Notes: generated by a model not told the origin, from the letters alone. Counted from the stretch's first letter, positions 8,415 through 17,113 are shown. The stretch is DNA of 64,000 bases from Streptosporangium pseudovulgare (GCF_014648055.1 NZ_BMQJ01000018.1:105371-169370), one strand, 5' to 3'. Program-made: numbers and translations.

Positions 8415-8525
8415 TCAGGCGGAATTCCTGATCGAGGCGGCGAAGACGTCGGCTGCGCTCGCCATCTGCTCGCTGATCACGTGAGCGTAGACCCGGAGCG
8501 TGATCACCGGGTCAGAGTGGGCCCA
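8415..8525 (-). pseudogene. C-terminal fragment of a tyrosine integrase
   Basis: The last 36 codons of this frame read WAHSDPVITLRVYAHVISEQ followed by a short helix. This is the integrase box with (L/W)xHSD and the nucleophilic Tyr of phage-type integrases. Nothing upstream in the frame belongs to the family; the adjoining DNA encodes a small secreted protein. It is a relict of an integrated element. Confidence 0.7.
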
Positions 8526-8550
8526 AACGGCCCTCGACGTCCACGCAGCC

Positions 8551-8913
8551 TCAGCAGAAGCCGAGACCGCCGCTGCCCGACGTCTGGACCTGGCTGGAGT
8601 GGATCCAGTAATACGTGCCGTCATGCCGGTTGGAAAGATAATACCACAGATTGCTGCCGTTGACCGTGGAACCGACATGGAGAAAGCATTCCGGGTAGAT
8701 GGTCGTGCCCTTCTTGCAGACGTACGCAATGTTGTCCTGGTTGGTGAATGGGGTCGTCCTCACGTTTGCGTCGTACTTGCAGGAAAAGACCATCATGGTG
8801 GTGGCCTGCGTGGTGGCCTGGGCCTGAGCCGGGGTCATGAGTGTGAAACTCGTCAGAGCCGCGGCCATGCCGAACGCCGACATCCACAGGCGGCGGGTCT
8901 TGCGATCGTTCAC
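8551..8913 (-). CDS. Small secreted SH3-like protein
   Basis: 120 residues. A basic N-terminus (NDRKTRRLW) and the hydrophobic run MSAFGMAAALTSFTLM ending in AQA form a signal peptide. The mature part resembles bacterial SH3-like cell-surface domains: KYDANVRTTP, VCKKGTTIYPECFL, LWYYLSNRHDGTYYWIHSS. Several cysteines suggest disulfides. GTG 8913 was chosen because GAGGGAGA stands 6-13 bases upstream and because it places the signal peptide at the N-terminus. It sits between an integrase fragment and an IS3 fragment, so it was probably carried in, or left, by mobile DNA. The function is unknown. Confidence 0.75.
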   Translation of the reverse strand: MNDRKTRRLWMSAFGMAAALTSFTLMTPAQAQATTQATTMMVFSCKYDANVRTTPFTNQDNIAYVCKKGTTIYPECFLHVGSTVNGSNLWYYLSNRHDGTYYWIHSSQVQTSGSGGLGFC

Positions 8914-9094
8914 GATGATCTCCCTCGGGTCGTTGATCGTGAAGCACACTAGGGACCGGCCGTTGGGTCGCCGCTGGGTCTTCGTTGGATGCCGGGCGTT
9001 GATGCTCCGCAAGGGCCTGTGCTCCTCGCTGATCTCCGGTCGGCGAACCGCGCGGGATCATGGCGCAGCGCAGGCGCTGACCCGCCCGGTTGGT

Positions 9095-9299
9095 CGGCGG
9101 CACGTTCATGGCCGTCGTCGCGCACCGTGGTACGGATCGTCTTACCGCGGCGGGCGCCGTCCAGGCCGAGCTCACGCATCAGCCGGGCGACGACGCAGCA
9201 CGCCACCTCGATGCCTTCACCGTGCAGTCGCCGCCAGACCTTACGAACCCCGTAGACGCCGTAGTTGCCGGCGTGGACGCGGCTGATGTGCTCCGCCAT
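9095..9299 (-). pseudogene. IS3-family transposase (OrfB) fragment
   Basis: The frame starts HISRVHAGNYGVYGVRKVWR, then RRLHGEGIEVACCVVARLM and GLDGARRGKTIRTTV. This is the HTH_21 segment preceding the integrase core of IS3/IS150-type OrfB. The similarity ends near ERAADQ, and the rve catalytic domain (DDE) is missing. It is a clear IS remnant. Confidence 0.8.
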
Positions 9300-9364
9300 C
9301 TGCGGCGTCCCGGTTCCAACAGGGAACCAACGTGAACCAAACAGAGCCCTTCTACCTTGACGGC

Positions 9365-9682
9365 ATGAAACTGCGAAAGCTGTCCCTAGCCCTCGCCGGT
9401 GCTGCGATGCTCTGCTTGCCGGCCCTGACGCCGGGTACGGCCTGGGCCGACCCTCTGCCGTCAGGCTGCGTCAACAAGCTCTATACCGCATCCGCCTCAT
9501 CCCAGGCTTGGTGCACAAGCGGGGTCGGGTACGTCGCCGCCGGCGTCCAGTGCCGGACCAGCGGTGGAAGCACGAAGTGGTTCTGGGGAAACTGGGCAAC
9601 CGTCCCCGGCAGGACGTCGTACGCCTACTGTGAAGTGCCCTACATCTACGCCATCGCCAGCCGGTACAGCGTCACGCAGTGA
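9365..9682 (+). CDS. Small secreted protein of unknown function
   Basis: 105 residues with a classical Sec signal peptide (KLRKLSLALAGAAMLCLPAL, cleavage expected after AWA). The mature part of about 75 residues is rich in Cys, Ser and aromatic residues: SSQAWCTSGVGYVAAGVQC, GGSTKWFWGNWA, YAYCEVPYIY. Four to five cysteines point to a compact disulfide-bonded exoprotein. ATG 9365 was preferred over an in-frame upstream start because it places the Lys-Arg residues at the N-terminus; no strong ribosome site is visible. I do not recognise a family. Confidence 0.65.
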   Translation: MKLRKLSLALAGAAMLCLPALTPGTAWADPLPSGCVNKLYTASASSQAWCTSGVGYVAAGVQCRTSGGSTKWFWGNWATVPGRTSYAYCEVPYIYAIASRYSVTQ

Positions 9683-9690
9683 CAGAACCC

Positions 9691-9707
9691 GCCGGCTGCC
9701 TGCCGGC
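9691..9707 (+). terminator. Hairpin after the small secreted protein gene
   Basis: GCCGGC occurs at 9691-9696 and again at 9702-9707. As it is self-complementary, the two copies form a 6-bp stem with a five-base loop, 8 bases past the stop codon. No T tract follows. Confidence 0.4.
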
Positions 9708-9780
9708 ACTCCGGTGACACTTCGCGATCTTTAAGCGCTGGGGCCACAGGGCAACGGCCACCGCGTGATCATTCGGGTTT

Positions 9781-9940
9781 GTGAAGACGGAGCATCAGGC
9801 GGTGGCCGCGAGCCATAGCGCAGACCCTGACGGCTGGGCGGTCGTCTTCAACGAGCCGATGGCCAGGATCGCCGGCCGGTTCGGCCGCGTCGAGCCACGC
9901 CGCGCCGCCGCGCCGGTGCGAGACCGGGCGCGGCGATGTA
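9781..9940 (+). pseudogene. IS701-type transposase N-terminal fragment
   Basis: The translated stretch DGWAVVFNEPMARIAGRFGR followed by VEPRR matches the start of IS701-family transposases (W-x-x-x-F-x-x-x-MARIAGRF-x-RVEPRR). The conserved continuation (LLxxLPRKNCWT) is missing and the frame ends at about 9940. Only the first tenth or so of the gene survives. Confidence 0.6.
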
Positions 9941-10104
9941 CCGGATGACGTGCCGGAGTCGCGCGGCGGTCCGGCGGGCCGATGCCCTGCTCGCTGCCGT
10001 CTCATGATCGTCCATGTACGGGTTAGCAGTCCCTTATCACGTACATCAAGGAGGATTCTGCGGACGGGCTCGCCGACCGGTCAGCCGCGCGCGGCATGGG
10101 TTCT

Positions 10105-11613
10105 CTATTCGGCGTGCTCGACTGCGGCTTTCGGGAGGGCGAGCATCACGAGTGCCGTGATCAGGTAGAGCGCGGCGGAAGCGATCAGGACGATGCTGAG
10201 CGCGTGACCGTAGTCGGGCAGCACCGGTGCCCCGGCGGCTGAACCGGTGACGGAGGTGAAGAAGATCGTGCCGAGAACGGCGATGCCGACGGCGCCGCCG
10301 ATCTGGTTGACGGTGGAGAGCACCCCGCCTGCGGCACCTGCGTTGCGTCCGGGAACGCCTGCGAGGACGACGTTGACGAGGACGGGTGCGGCGAGACCGA
10401 GCCCGAGGCCACCGATGAAGAGTGCGAGGGCGAGGAGCCGGTATCCGGGATCGTTGCCGTCCTTGACGATGGACCACAGGATGAGCTGAGATGCCGCGAT
10501 GGTGAGCGAGCCGGCGATCAGGAGCGTTCTGCCCGCCTTGGCGGCGAGAGCGACGCCGAGGCCGGAGGTGATGATCGAGCCGAGCGCGTACGGGAGGATC
10601 ACCAGGCCGGTCTCCCATGCGGTTCGGCCGGTTCCGTTCTGGAGGTAGACCGAGAGGGTGAGAAAGTACGACCCGATGCCGCCGAAGAAGAGCACCGAAG
10701 CGCTCAGGCCGACCGTGAAGGCGCGGATTCTCAGCAGAGCCGGGTCGAAAACAGGTTCGTCTCCGCGTCCGGTGAGGCGGCGCTCGTGGGCGAGGAAGAT
10801 CGCGAGAACGATGATTCCGGCTGCGAGGAGGGCGTAACCGGCCCAGGTCCATCCCCATGTCTCGATCTGGATGATCGGCAGCAGCAGGAGAAGGATGCCC
10901 GTGGCCGCGAGGAGCGCGCCGGGGAGGTCCAGTCGCGCGGTCGAAGCGGAGCGGGACTCCGGCAGGACCTTCGCGCCGAGGATGAGTGCCAGGATCGAGA
11001 CGGGCACGTTGATCCAGAAGATCGTGCGCCAGCCCAGGCCGAACAGGTCGATGTCGACGAGCAGCCCGCCCAGCAGCGGGCCGGCGACCGAGGCGAGGCC
11101 CTGGACCGCTCCGTAGGCACCGAACGCCTTGGCACGCTCGCTCGGAGCGAATGATGCCCGGATGATCCCGAACACCTGCGGGACCATGATCCCGGCGGTC
11201 AGTCCTTGCCCGGCCCGCATGCCGATGAGCATCCCCGGATCGACGGCCAGCGCGCACAGCGCCGAGGTGGCCATGAACCCGGCCAGCCCGATCATGAACA
11301 GCCGCTTGCGGCCGTACCGATCACCGAGCCGTCCACCGGTGATCAGGCCCGCGCCCAGGGCGAGGGTGTAGGCGGCGATCGTCCACTGGATCTGAGCGTC
11401 GCCGGCACTCAGGTCTTGGGCTATCGCCGGGGCCGCGACGGTGACGATCGTCGCGTCGAGAAGGTCCATGAAGGAACCGAAGAGCACCACCAGCAGCGCC
11501 GCGGTCGCGCCGGCGTCGGCGATGAGTGTCGGAGAGGCCTCAGTGGTGCGGGTGCCCTCTCGGGGGCTCGGTGAATCGGTCATGTCGGCCACCATCGTCG
11601 GCATAGTTGCCAT
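10105..11613 (-). CDS. DHA2-family MFS drug transporter (EmrB/QacA type)
   Basis: 502 residues with about 14 predicted membrane segments, the length and pattern of the drug:H+ antiporter-2 group. The first helix carries MDLLDATIV, followed by the motif A-type loop GGRLGDRYGRKRLF and the motif C-like helix GPLLGGLLVD. Substrates are likely cationic or lipophilic toxicants, unproven here. ATG 11613 is the longest start; ATG 11583 (MTDSPS) is equally plausible. It is divergent from a WYL regulator 36-66 bp away, a common regulator/efflux arrangement. Confidence 0.9.
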   Translation of the reverse strand: MATMPTMVADMTDSPSPREGTRTTEASPTLIADAGATAALLVVLFGSFMDLLDATIVTVAAPAIAQDLSAGDAQIQWTIAAYTLALGAGLITGGRLGDRYGRKRLFMIGLAGFMATSALCALAVDPGMLIGMRAGQGLTAGIMVPQVFGIIRASFAPSERAKAFGAYGAVQGLASVAGPLLGGLLVDIDLFGLGWRTIFWINVPVSILALILGAKVLPESRSASTARLDLPGALLAATGILLLLLPIIQIETWGWTWAGYALLAAGIIVLAIFLAHERRLTGRGDEPVFDPALLRIRAFTVGLSASVLFFGGIGSYFLTLSVYLQNGTGRTAWETGLVILPYALGSIITSGLGVALAAKAGRTLLIAGSLTIAASQLILWSIVKDGNDPGYRLLALALFIGGLGLGLAAPVLVNVVLAGVPGRNAGAAGGVLSTVNQIGGAVGIAVLGTIFFTSVTGSAAGAPVLPDYGHALSIVLIASAALYLITALVMLALPKAAVEHAE

Positions 11614-11648
11614 CGAGTGACCGCTATCGGTGAGAGAATCGGAGAACC

Positions 11649-12638
11649 ATGGCCGCTACTTCAGCGCGGACGCTCAAGCTGCTGTCGATCTTCGGGATCG
11701 GTGCGACCCTGACCGCCGAGGAACTCGCCACCCGGCTCGGAGCGTCGGTGAGAACCGTGCGTCGCGATATCGATACGCTCCGGGACCTGGGATACGAGAT
11801 CGAGGCCGTCCGCGGAGCAGGCGGAGGATATCGGCTCGGTCGTGCCACCCGCTTGCCGCCGGTCGTGTTCGATGAGGACCAGGCCGTCGCCACCGCTGTC
11901 GCGCTCCAGACGGTGCCGGCGGTCCTCTCCGGCATCCGCGAGAACGCGGCCCGTGCTCTCGCCACGCTGTACCAGGCGATGCCCGCACGCAGCCGCCTGC
12001 ACGCCGAAGCGTTCACCGTCTCCTCAGCCCGCAACTACTGGGAGTTCCCCGCGCCACCGATCGACGCCGAGATCGTCCGCGCCGTTGGCAGCGCGATCAA
12101 CCGGCAGCACCTCGTTCGCGTGGACTACACCGGTGACGGCGAACCCGTCACGCTCACGCTGGAGCCGCACGACCTCGTGGTCTGGGCCGCACGCTGGTAC
12201 CTGGTCGCCTTCGACCCGGATGCGGACCGATGGCGCGCGATGCGCATGGACCACGTCAAACCACGCATGCCCACGCACACCCCCTTCGACCGACGTGACA
12301 TCCCGCACCGCGATCCCGTCGCCTTCGTCATGACCGCACATGACCGCGGAGACGCCGCCGCCGAATGGCCATGCCGCGGCTCAGCCATCCTCGCCCTGCC
12401 CGCCTCCACCGTCGCCCGGTTCGCCCCCGGCGGATCGACAGTCGAGTACGCCACCGAAGCCACGTGCCGACTCACACTCGGCGCATGGTCGTGGCCAGGA
12501 CTGGCCGGACTGCTCCTCACCTTCGACGCCGACATCGCAGACATCGAACCGGCCGAACTCAGGCAAGCCCTGCACTCCCTGCGCACCCGAATCAGCAGGG
12601 GGCTGGGACCCGCTACGCCGCCTCGGCCAGGGTGGTGA
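11649..12638 (+). CDS. YafY-type HTH/WYL-domain transcriptional regulator
   Basis: 329 residues. The N-terminal HTH_11 (LKLLSIFGIGATLTAEELA, then VRTVRRDIDTLRDLGY) is followed by the DeoR-like wing GAGGGYRLG. The middle and C-terminal part is a WYL domain, with VRVDYTGDGEP, the LEPHDLVVWAARWYLVAFD core and the C-terminal WCX extension. WYL domains sense small ligands or nucleic acid, and in actinomycetes these regulators often repress the adjacent transporter. ATG 11649 follows GGAG. It is divergent from the MFS gene, its likely target. Confidence 0.92.
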   Translation: MAATSARTLKLLSIFGIGATLTAEELATRLGASVRTVRRDIDTLRDLGYEIEAVRGAGGGYRLGRATRLPPVVFDEDQAVATAVALQTVPAVLSGIRENAARALATLYQAMPARSRLHAEAFTVSSARNYWEFPAPPIDAEIVRAVGSAINRQHLVRVDYTGDGEPVTLTLEPHDLVVWAARWYLVAFDPDADRWRAMRMDHVKPRMPTHTPFDRRDIPHRDPVAFVMTAHDRGDAAAEWPCRGSAILALPASTVARFAPGGSTVEYATEATCRLTLGAWSWPGLAGLLLTFDADIADIEPAELRQALHSLRTRISRGLGPATPPRPGW

Positions 12639-12984
12639 AGTCAATGTGGAGTAGGTCGGGATCGAAGTCATCAGGCCGCAGCCGCCGAACGCCGCGCCCG
12701 ACACACTTCCTGACGGACGCGGCGCCGACCGGCGCGTCGTGCCCGCCGCGGGCCGCCACGTTCACCTCAGACGAGGCCGACGCCCCCGCAGGACGCCGGA
12801 CGCCACGGCCGACGGTGACAAGACCGCTACCGCCGCGCCGGCGAAGAACGCCCCGGCTCCGACGACAGGCTTTCCCGAGCGCCGGACCAAAACGGTGGAC
12901 CGGCCGCAGACCGGGATCCGCCGCCTGGCCCGCGTCCTTGATGAGGGCGGCATGACCGAGCACCGTGAGCTGCCGGGTGACCCT
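12639..12984. other. Gene-free stretch, possible small minus-strand remnant
   Basis: No intact gene. On the minus strand a frame ending near 12613 reads RRLRPDDFDPDLLHIDFTT, which looks protein-like but matches no family I can name. It may be the tail of a lost gene that now overlaps the 3' end of the WYL regulator. Confidence 0.3.
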
Positions 12985-13165
12985 GTCTGATGAGATGGTC
13001 GAGGGATTGATTGCGTCAGGGGGTTACGTCGAGGCCGCGGCCGAGCCGCTTGTGCTCGTGCACCACGAGCGTGACCGCGACCCCGCGGAGCGGAGCTCAC
13101 AGGCCAGGCGACGGCCTTGTCGAGCTCGGGGCGGACGGTCCTCGAAAACACAGTCCGCGATCATG
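12985..13165 (-). pseudogene. Serine recombinase (resolvase) fragment, frameshifted
   Basis: Read in two frames, the minus strand gives RPELDKAVAW followed by VTLVVHEHKRLGRGLD. That is the middle of the catalytic domain of actinomycete serine recombinases (RPxxxKAxxxA...VTxVVHExKRLGRG). The upstream Ser-containing start and all downstream parts are missing. Confidence 0.6.
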
Positions 13166-13237
13166 ATCACAGAAATCACCTGGGGGCCGGTCGCGCGTGC
13201 CTGGGTGGGGCCTGAACACGTGGCGGCGGCGCGTTGA

Positions 13238-13287
13238 CTTTGTCGCAAGGTATGACGCACCATGTTGATACAAAGCTTGCGACAAAG
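13238..13287. promoter_or_regulatory. Perfect 12-bp inverted repeat around the promoter and RBS
   Basis: CTTTGTCGCAAG (13238-13249) is repeated inverted as CTTGCGACAAAG (13276-13287), 26 bp apart. The right arm overlaps the AAAGGAGG ribosome site (13284-13291) of the membrane protein gene, and a TTGACT hexamer touches the left arm (13234-13239). This fits autoregulation by the co-transcribed GntR protein. Confidence 0.7.
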
Positions 13288-13295
13288 GAGGCGTC

Positions 13296-14108
13296 ATGAC
13301 TCGTGAACCATCACCGGACGCCGGTCCGCCGGCGCGTGCGGCCGACCTGCGACTGGCGGGTGAGTGGCTGGCCCGGCACGACCTGGCCGGAGCTCGCCCC
13401 ACCCAGCTGCTGGCCAGCCGGCTGGCGGTCCGGAGACAGGCCCGCCTCGCCGCTCACGTCATCCTGGGGGTGCTGATCATCGCAAGCGCGCTTGCCAGCG
13501 TCACCTTCGGCGGCACCCAGCCGCAGCGCCCGCTGCAGCTGCTGGCCCTGGCCGTCGTCGTAGCCGGCCTGCTGCTGGCGCAGTTGCTGCTCGACCGGTG
13601 GGTGCGACGCGTCGACCAGCGGGTGGGCGCGACCCTGCCCCGCAGGGCCGCCCATCTGATCCAGCCCGGCTGGCGGGCCGTGCTCGGCCGGCCGTACGCC
13701 GTCTTCACGGTCGCCACCTTCGCCGGTGCGATGGTGCTGGCCGGGAGCGCCCTGGCCGTTCCCGGCCCCACCGTGCGGCGGCTGGCCGTCGTCCTGCTGA
13801 TCGGCCTGCTCGGCGCGACCGCCATTTTCGCCCTGCAGCTACGCCATCTGCTCAGGCACCCGGTCGTGGCGGAGGACGAGGAGTCGCTGACCGCCGACGT
13901 CATCATGCGCGTCGAAGACGCCCGCGTCCTCGCCACGCCGAACGTGCAGTGGTCACTGCCCATGGTGCTGCTCTTCGGCACCGCGCCCGGCTGGTGGAGC
14001 GCCGCTTCGGTCGCCTACCTGATCCTGGGCCTGGCCGCCTTCATCGCGCTCCAAACCAGGACGCCGTCGAGCGCGACGGTGGCCCGGCAGGCGATGAGCA
14101 ACCAGTGA
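13296..14108 (+). CDS. Membrane protein co-transcribed with a GntR regulator
   Basis: 270 residues with about six hydrophobic segments: HVILGVLIIASALASVTF, LLALAVVVAGLLLAQLLL, VFTVATFAGAMVLAGSALAV, LAVVLLIGLLGATAIFAL and two near the C-terminus after a soluble loop (EDEESLTADVIMRVEDARVL). No ABC ATPase or other enzyme motif is present. A perfect AAAGGAGG precedes ATG 13296. The stop codon overlaps the GTG of the GntR gene (GTGA), so the two are translationally coupled. YtrA-type GntR genes usually control ABC export operons, but no ATPase gene is here. The function is unknown. Confidence 0.75.
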   Translation: MTREPSPDAGPPARAADLRLAGEWLARHDLAGARPTQLLASRLAVRRQARLAAHVILGVLIIASALASVTFGGTQPQRPLQLLALAVVVAGLLLAQLLLDRWVRRVDQRVGATLPRRAAHLIQPGWRAVLGRPYAVFTVATFAGAMVLAGSALAVPGPTVRRLAVVLLIGLLGATAIFALQLRHLLRHPVVAEDEESLTADVIMRVEDARVLATPNVQWSLPMVLLFGTAPGWWSAASVAYLILGLAAFIALQTRTPSSATVARQAMSNQ

Positions 14109-14482
14109 TCGTCATCGACGCGGCCTCGCCGGTGCCGCCATTCGAGCAGCTACGGGCCCAGCTCGCCCGGCAGATCCAGGACCGCACGCTGGCCGTGGGC
14201 GCCCGGCTGCCGACCATCCGCCACCTCGCGGCCGACCTCGGCCTGGCCGTCAACACGGTCGGCCGGGCCTACCGGGAACTGGAGGAGGCGGGGTTGATCG
14301 AGACACGCGGGCGGGCGGGCTCATACGTGTCGGCCGCCGGCGAGGAGGGCCGGCAGCGGGTGCACAGGGCCGCCGCCGACTACGCGGCCGTAGTGGCCAG
14401 CGTCGGCATCGACGCGGGCGAGGCGATCCGCATCGTGCAGGCGGCTCTGACATCCCGCGGGACAGCACCGACCTCGTCATGA
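14105..14482 (+). CDS. GntR-family (YtrA-type) transcriptional regulator
   Basis: 125 residues. The winged helix occupies most of the protein: PPFEQLRAQLARQIQDRTLA, GARLPTIRHLAADLGLAVNT, VGRAYRELEEAGLIETR, GRAGSYV. Only a short helical tail follows, which is the YtrA subfamily plan. The GTG start overlaps the stop of the upstream membrane protein gene. It probably binds the CTTTGTCGCAAG dyad in front of the operon. The 3' end is immediately followed by a methylase remnant. Confidence 0.9.
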   Translation: MIVIDAASPVPPFEQLRAQLARQIQDRTLAVGARLPTIRHLAADLGLAVNTVGRAYRELEEAGLIETRGRAGSYVSAAGEEGRQRVHRAAADYAAVVASVGIDAGEAIRIVQAALTSRGTAPTSS

Positions 14483-14489
14483 CCGCGAA

Positions 14490-14805
14490 CCGTCCAACGC
14501 CTTCGCCGACCGCCTGGCCCCGGTGTCGCTGGAGCGCCGGGACGCGTTGGAGGTCATCGCCGCCTACGGTCGCTTCCGGGGCAGCCTGCTGTAGGTGGAT
14601 CCGCCGCACCTCGGCAGCACGCAGGAGCGGACCCCGCCACGAGATGGGCGGCCCCGACGCACACCGTGCGCTGGCCGAGGCACTGCACGCCTGCCGTGCG
14701 AGGGCAGTGGTGTCCGGGTGTGCCGACGAGCTGTACGACACCGAGCCGTACACCGGTTGGCACCGCCACATACTTGCCGCCTCGGCGATCATCGCGGGGC
14801 CGGGC
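14490..14805 (+). pseudogene. Phage-type DNA adenine methylase (D12 class) fragment
   Basis: Frame 1 gives FADRLAPVSLERRDALEVIA, then YGRFRGSLL, a TAG stop, and VDPPHLGST. The TAG replaces the codon before VDPPY, the catalytic DPPY motif, which here also reads DPPH. A second frame continues with RHEMGGPDAHRALAEALHAC and DELYDTEPYTGWHRH, the region after the catalytic motif in Dam-like phage enzymes. It therefore has a nonsense codon, a frameshift and loss of both ends. It is an inactive prophage or plasmid relict. Confidence 0.75.
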
Positions 14806-14869
14806 TCGTGGAGCGCGGCAGCGGCATGAGGCAGTCCAGGCGCCGAAACGGCTTCTGGGTTCGCTGTCA

Positions 14870-15430
14870 TCAAGCCGCCTCGTCCGTGGAATCGGGAGTG
14901 GGAGCCAGTCGCAGGCCGCCGGACCGGGCCTTCTCCTCGGGGAAGACCCACTTCCGGAGCGCCCGGAAGCGGAAGACCATGGCGATCAGCGTGCCGATGA
15001 TCTGCGCGCTCATGAAGTCGGCGATCTCCTGGGTCACCGGGCTCACATCCGGGGTCTCCAGACGGAACACATACCGGGAGATCCATAGCGGCGCGGAGCT
15101 GAGCACCAGACCGACGCCACTGACCAGGAAGAACAGCGCCGCCTCGTGACGGCGCTCGCGGCCGCCCCTGGCCCGGAACGACCATTCGCGGTTCAACACG
15201 TAGGACACGATCGTCGCCACGAGCACCGCGATGATCTTCGCGGTCACCGGCTTCGGTTCCAGAACGGTCAGCTTCAGCCCATAGAACACCGCGTTGTCCA
15301 CCAAGAACGCTACTCCACCCACCACCGCGAACTTCAGCGGTTCACGGTGCTTCAGCGCAAGCGCGTGCAGCGGTTCTGGCAATCTTGCGAGTACTGCGTT
15401 TGCTGTTCGGAGCACCCCCGATCTTCTCAC
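14870..15430 (-). CDS. GtrA-family membrane protein (putative polyprenyl-phosphate-sugar flippase)
   Basis: 186 residues with the four-helix GtrA core: LKFAVVGGVAFLVDNAVFYG, AKIIAVLVATIVSYVLNREW with the NREWSF signature, AALFFLVSGVGLVLSS, and AQIIGTLIAMVFRFRALRKW with the closing WVF. GtrA proteins are thought to move lipid-linked sugars across the membrane for O-antigen or cell-wall glycosylation. The frame starts with GTG 15430 and has no clear ribosome site. No glycosyltransferase gene is adjacent, so the sugar donor partner is unknown. Confidence 0.88.
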   Translation of the reverse strand: MRRSGVLRTANAVLARLPEPLHALALKHREPLKFAVVGGVAFLVDNAVFYGLKLTVLEPKPVTAKIIAVLVATIVSYVLNREWSFRARGGRERRHEAALFFLVSGVGLVLSSAPLWISRYVFRLETPDVSPVTQEIADFMSAQIIGTLIAMVFRFRALRKWVFPEEKARSGGLRLAPTPDSTDEAA

Positions 15431-15508
15431 CGGCCGAACGCCCTGGTAACAAGATTCACGGACACGGCTCGTCCGGCTGGAACCGTACCTGACGACGAAT
15501 CCGTGTGA

Positions 15509-16027
15509 TCATGAGCGTTGACAACGCTCTGCGATGTCGGACTTACGGAACCGGTATCGGCGGAGTGCCTCCTGCCCGTCTGGAATGAACCGGTGCCGCC
15601 TCACGGCCTCGCTCAACTCGGCGCTCGTCAGCCAGCCCACCCAGCTCACCGCATGGGGATCGGGCGAGACGTCGCCGGTGATGACCGCTTCGTGCACCCC
15701 GAGCCAGTACGAGCCGATCTCGCCGTGGCACAGGAACCTGACCACTTCATGCACCGGTACCTCGACGCCTAATTCCTCTGTGATCTCACGTGAGGCCGCT
15801 GCCTGGTAGGACTCCCCGACGTCGACTGCCCCGCCGAAGGTCACCTCGTAATGGCCGGGGTATCTGGACAGTCCGTCAGCCCGTCGGTACACCAGGAATC
15901 TTCCCAGCTCATCGCGGCAGACAGTGGTGGCGATGCGGTGTAGCCGGCCATGACGGATCGCATCGTCCCGGCTGACAACGCCCAGCACATGGTCCTGATC
16001 GTCGACATGTTCCACGAGCTCGGTCAC
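15509..16027 (-). CDS. NUDIX hydrolase (isopentenyl-diphosphate isomerase-like subgroup)
   Basis: 172 residues. The N-terminus (DQDHVLGVVSRDDAIRHGRL, HRIATTVCRDELGRFLVYRR) is that of the YfcD/IDI-like NUDIX group. The NUDIX box is complete: GGAVDVGESYQAAASREITE followed by ELGV, with the Gly, Glu, Arg-Glu and Glu-Glu positions in place. It probably hydrolyses a nucleoside-diphosphate-linked substrate; the identity is unknown. The GTG start at 16027 gives the family's normal N-terminus. It stands alone, upstream of and transcribed in the same direction as the GtrA gene. Confidence 0.9.
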   Translation of the reverse strand: MTELVEHVDDQDHVLGVVSRDDAIRHGRLHRIATTVCRDELGRFLVYRRADGLSRYPGHYEVTFGGAVDVGESYQAAASREITEELGVEVPVHEVVRFLCHGEIGSYWLGVHEAVITGDVSPDPHAVSWVGWLTSAELSEAVRRHRFIPDGQEALRRYRFRKSDIAERCQRS

Positions 16028-16336
16028 AGCGGCATGATCTCAGCTCCGGACCGGCGCCCGGCGCCCCCGAGTAGCCTGTGGCCGCGCCGGGATGGGGCCC
16101 ATCGCCATGCCGACCGAGAGCCGGCCGACCTCTCGCCACCGGGCGGGCCGGTTCCCGTCGTCAGTTCGGCCGCCGAGGTCGGGGTAGAGCGATACCCGCG
16201 CGGAAGAAGAAGTGGCGAGTGAGCGGCAATGATCACAAGGCAGAAAGCCCTTGGACCGGGAGGAACGGGGGCACGGTGCACGAGATCTCGACATCTCTTC
16301 CTCGGGAACTGCATCCGCGCCTGGTTGGCTGTGCGC

Positions 16337-17113
16337 GTGATCAATAACGACTCCCGGTCTCGTCCGGATCCGATCGCCTACCTCGACCACGTCGCCGCAA
16401 GCACAGCGGGCCGGGACTACAAGCAGCAGGTGCTGGAACTGCTGGATCTTCACCCCGGGCAGGCCGTGCTCGATATCGGGTGCGGGCCGGGGACCGACTT
16501 GGCGGCGATGGCGGCCGCTGTCGCACCGGCCGGCCAGGTCATCGGGGTGGACCGGGATCCCGTGATGATCGCCGAGGCTCGTGCCCGCCTGGCAGAACAC
16601 CCCTTGGTCGAGATCCGTTCCGGAGACGTCCATGCGCTGCCGTTGGACGATGGGAGCGTCGATCGAGCTCGCACCGACCGTGTGCTCCAGCACGTGGCGG
16701 ATCCGGCGCAGGTGCTGGCGGAGTTTCGCCGGGTGGCCCGCCCTGGAGGGCGGGTCGTCATGGCCGAACCCGACTGGGAGGGGCTGCTGATCGATTCCCC
16801 TCAGCCGGCCATGAGCCGCGCGCTGGTTCGGTTCCTGGTCGCAGAGATCATCCGTAACGCGACCATCGGCCGCAGCCTGGCGCGGGTGTGCGGGGAGGCA
16901 GGACTCGTGGTGCGGTCCGTGGCGACAGCCGCGCCGGTCTTCCGCGACTTCACGACCGCCGATCACGTCTTCGGGCTGCGCCGCAACGTCACCCGGGCCG
17001 TCGATGCCGGTTATCTCACGCCGGACGCCGAAGGATGGATCGACGACCTCAGCTCTCAGCCATTCCTGGCCTCGGCCTTGTTGTTCTTGGTGGTGGCTGA
17101 AATCCCCGGGTGA
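16337..17113 (+). CDS. Class I SAM-dependent methyltransferase (UbiE-like)
   Basis: 258 residues. Motif I is VLDIGCGPGTDLAAMA, the acidic strand ends VIGVDRDPVMI, motif II gives RSGDVHALPLDDGSVD and motif III is EFRRVARPGGRVVMAEPDW. The N-terminal lead DPIAYLDHVAAS and the spacing fit small-molecule methyltransferases. GTG 16337 (or 16331) was chosen because the family similarity begins a few residues later; the longer frame upstream lacks similarity. The acceptor substrate is unknown. No partner enzyme is adjacent. Confidence 0.85.
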   Translation: MINNDSRSRPDPIAYLDHVAASTAGRDYKQQVLELLDLHPGQAVLDIGCGPGTDLAAMAAAVAPAGQVIGVDRDPVMIAEARARLAEHPLVEIRSGDVHALPLDDGSVDRARTDRVLQHVADPAQVLAEFRRVARPGGRVVMAEPDWEGLLIDSPQPAMSRALVRFLVAEIIRNATIGRSLARVCGEAGLVVRSVATAAPVFRDFTTADHVFGLRRNVTRAVDAGYLTPDAEGWIDDLSSQPFLASALLFLVVAEIPG

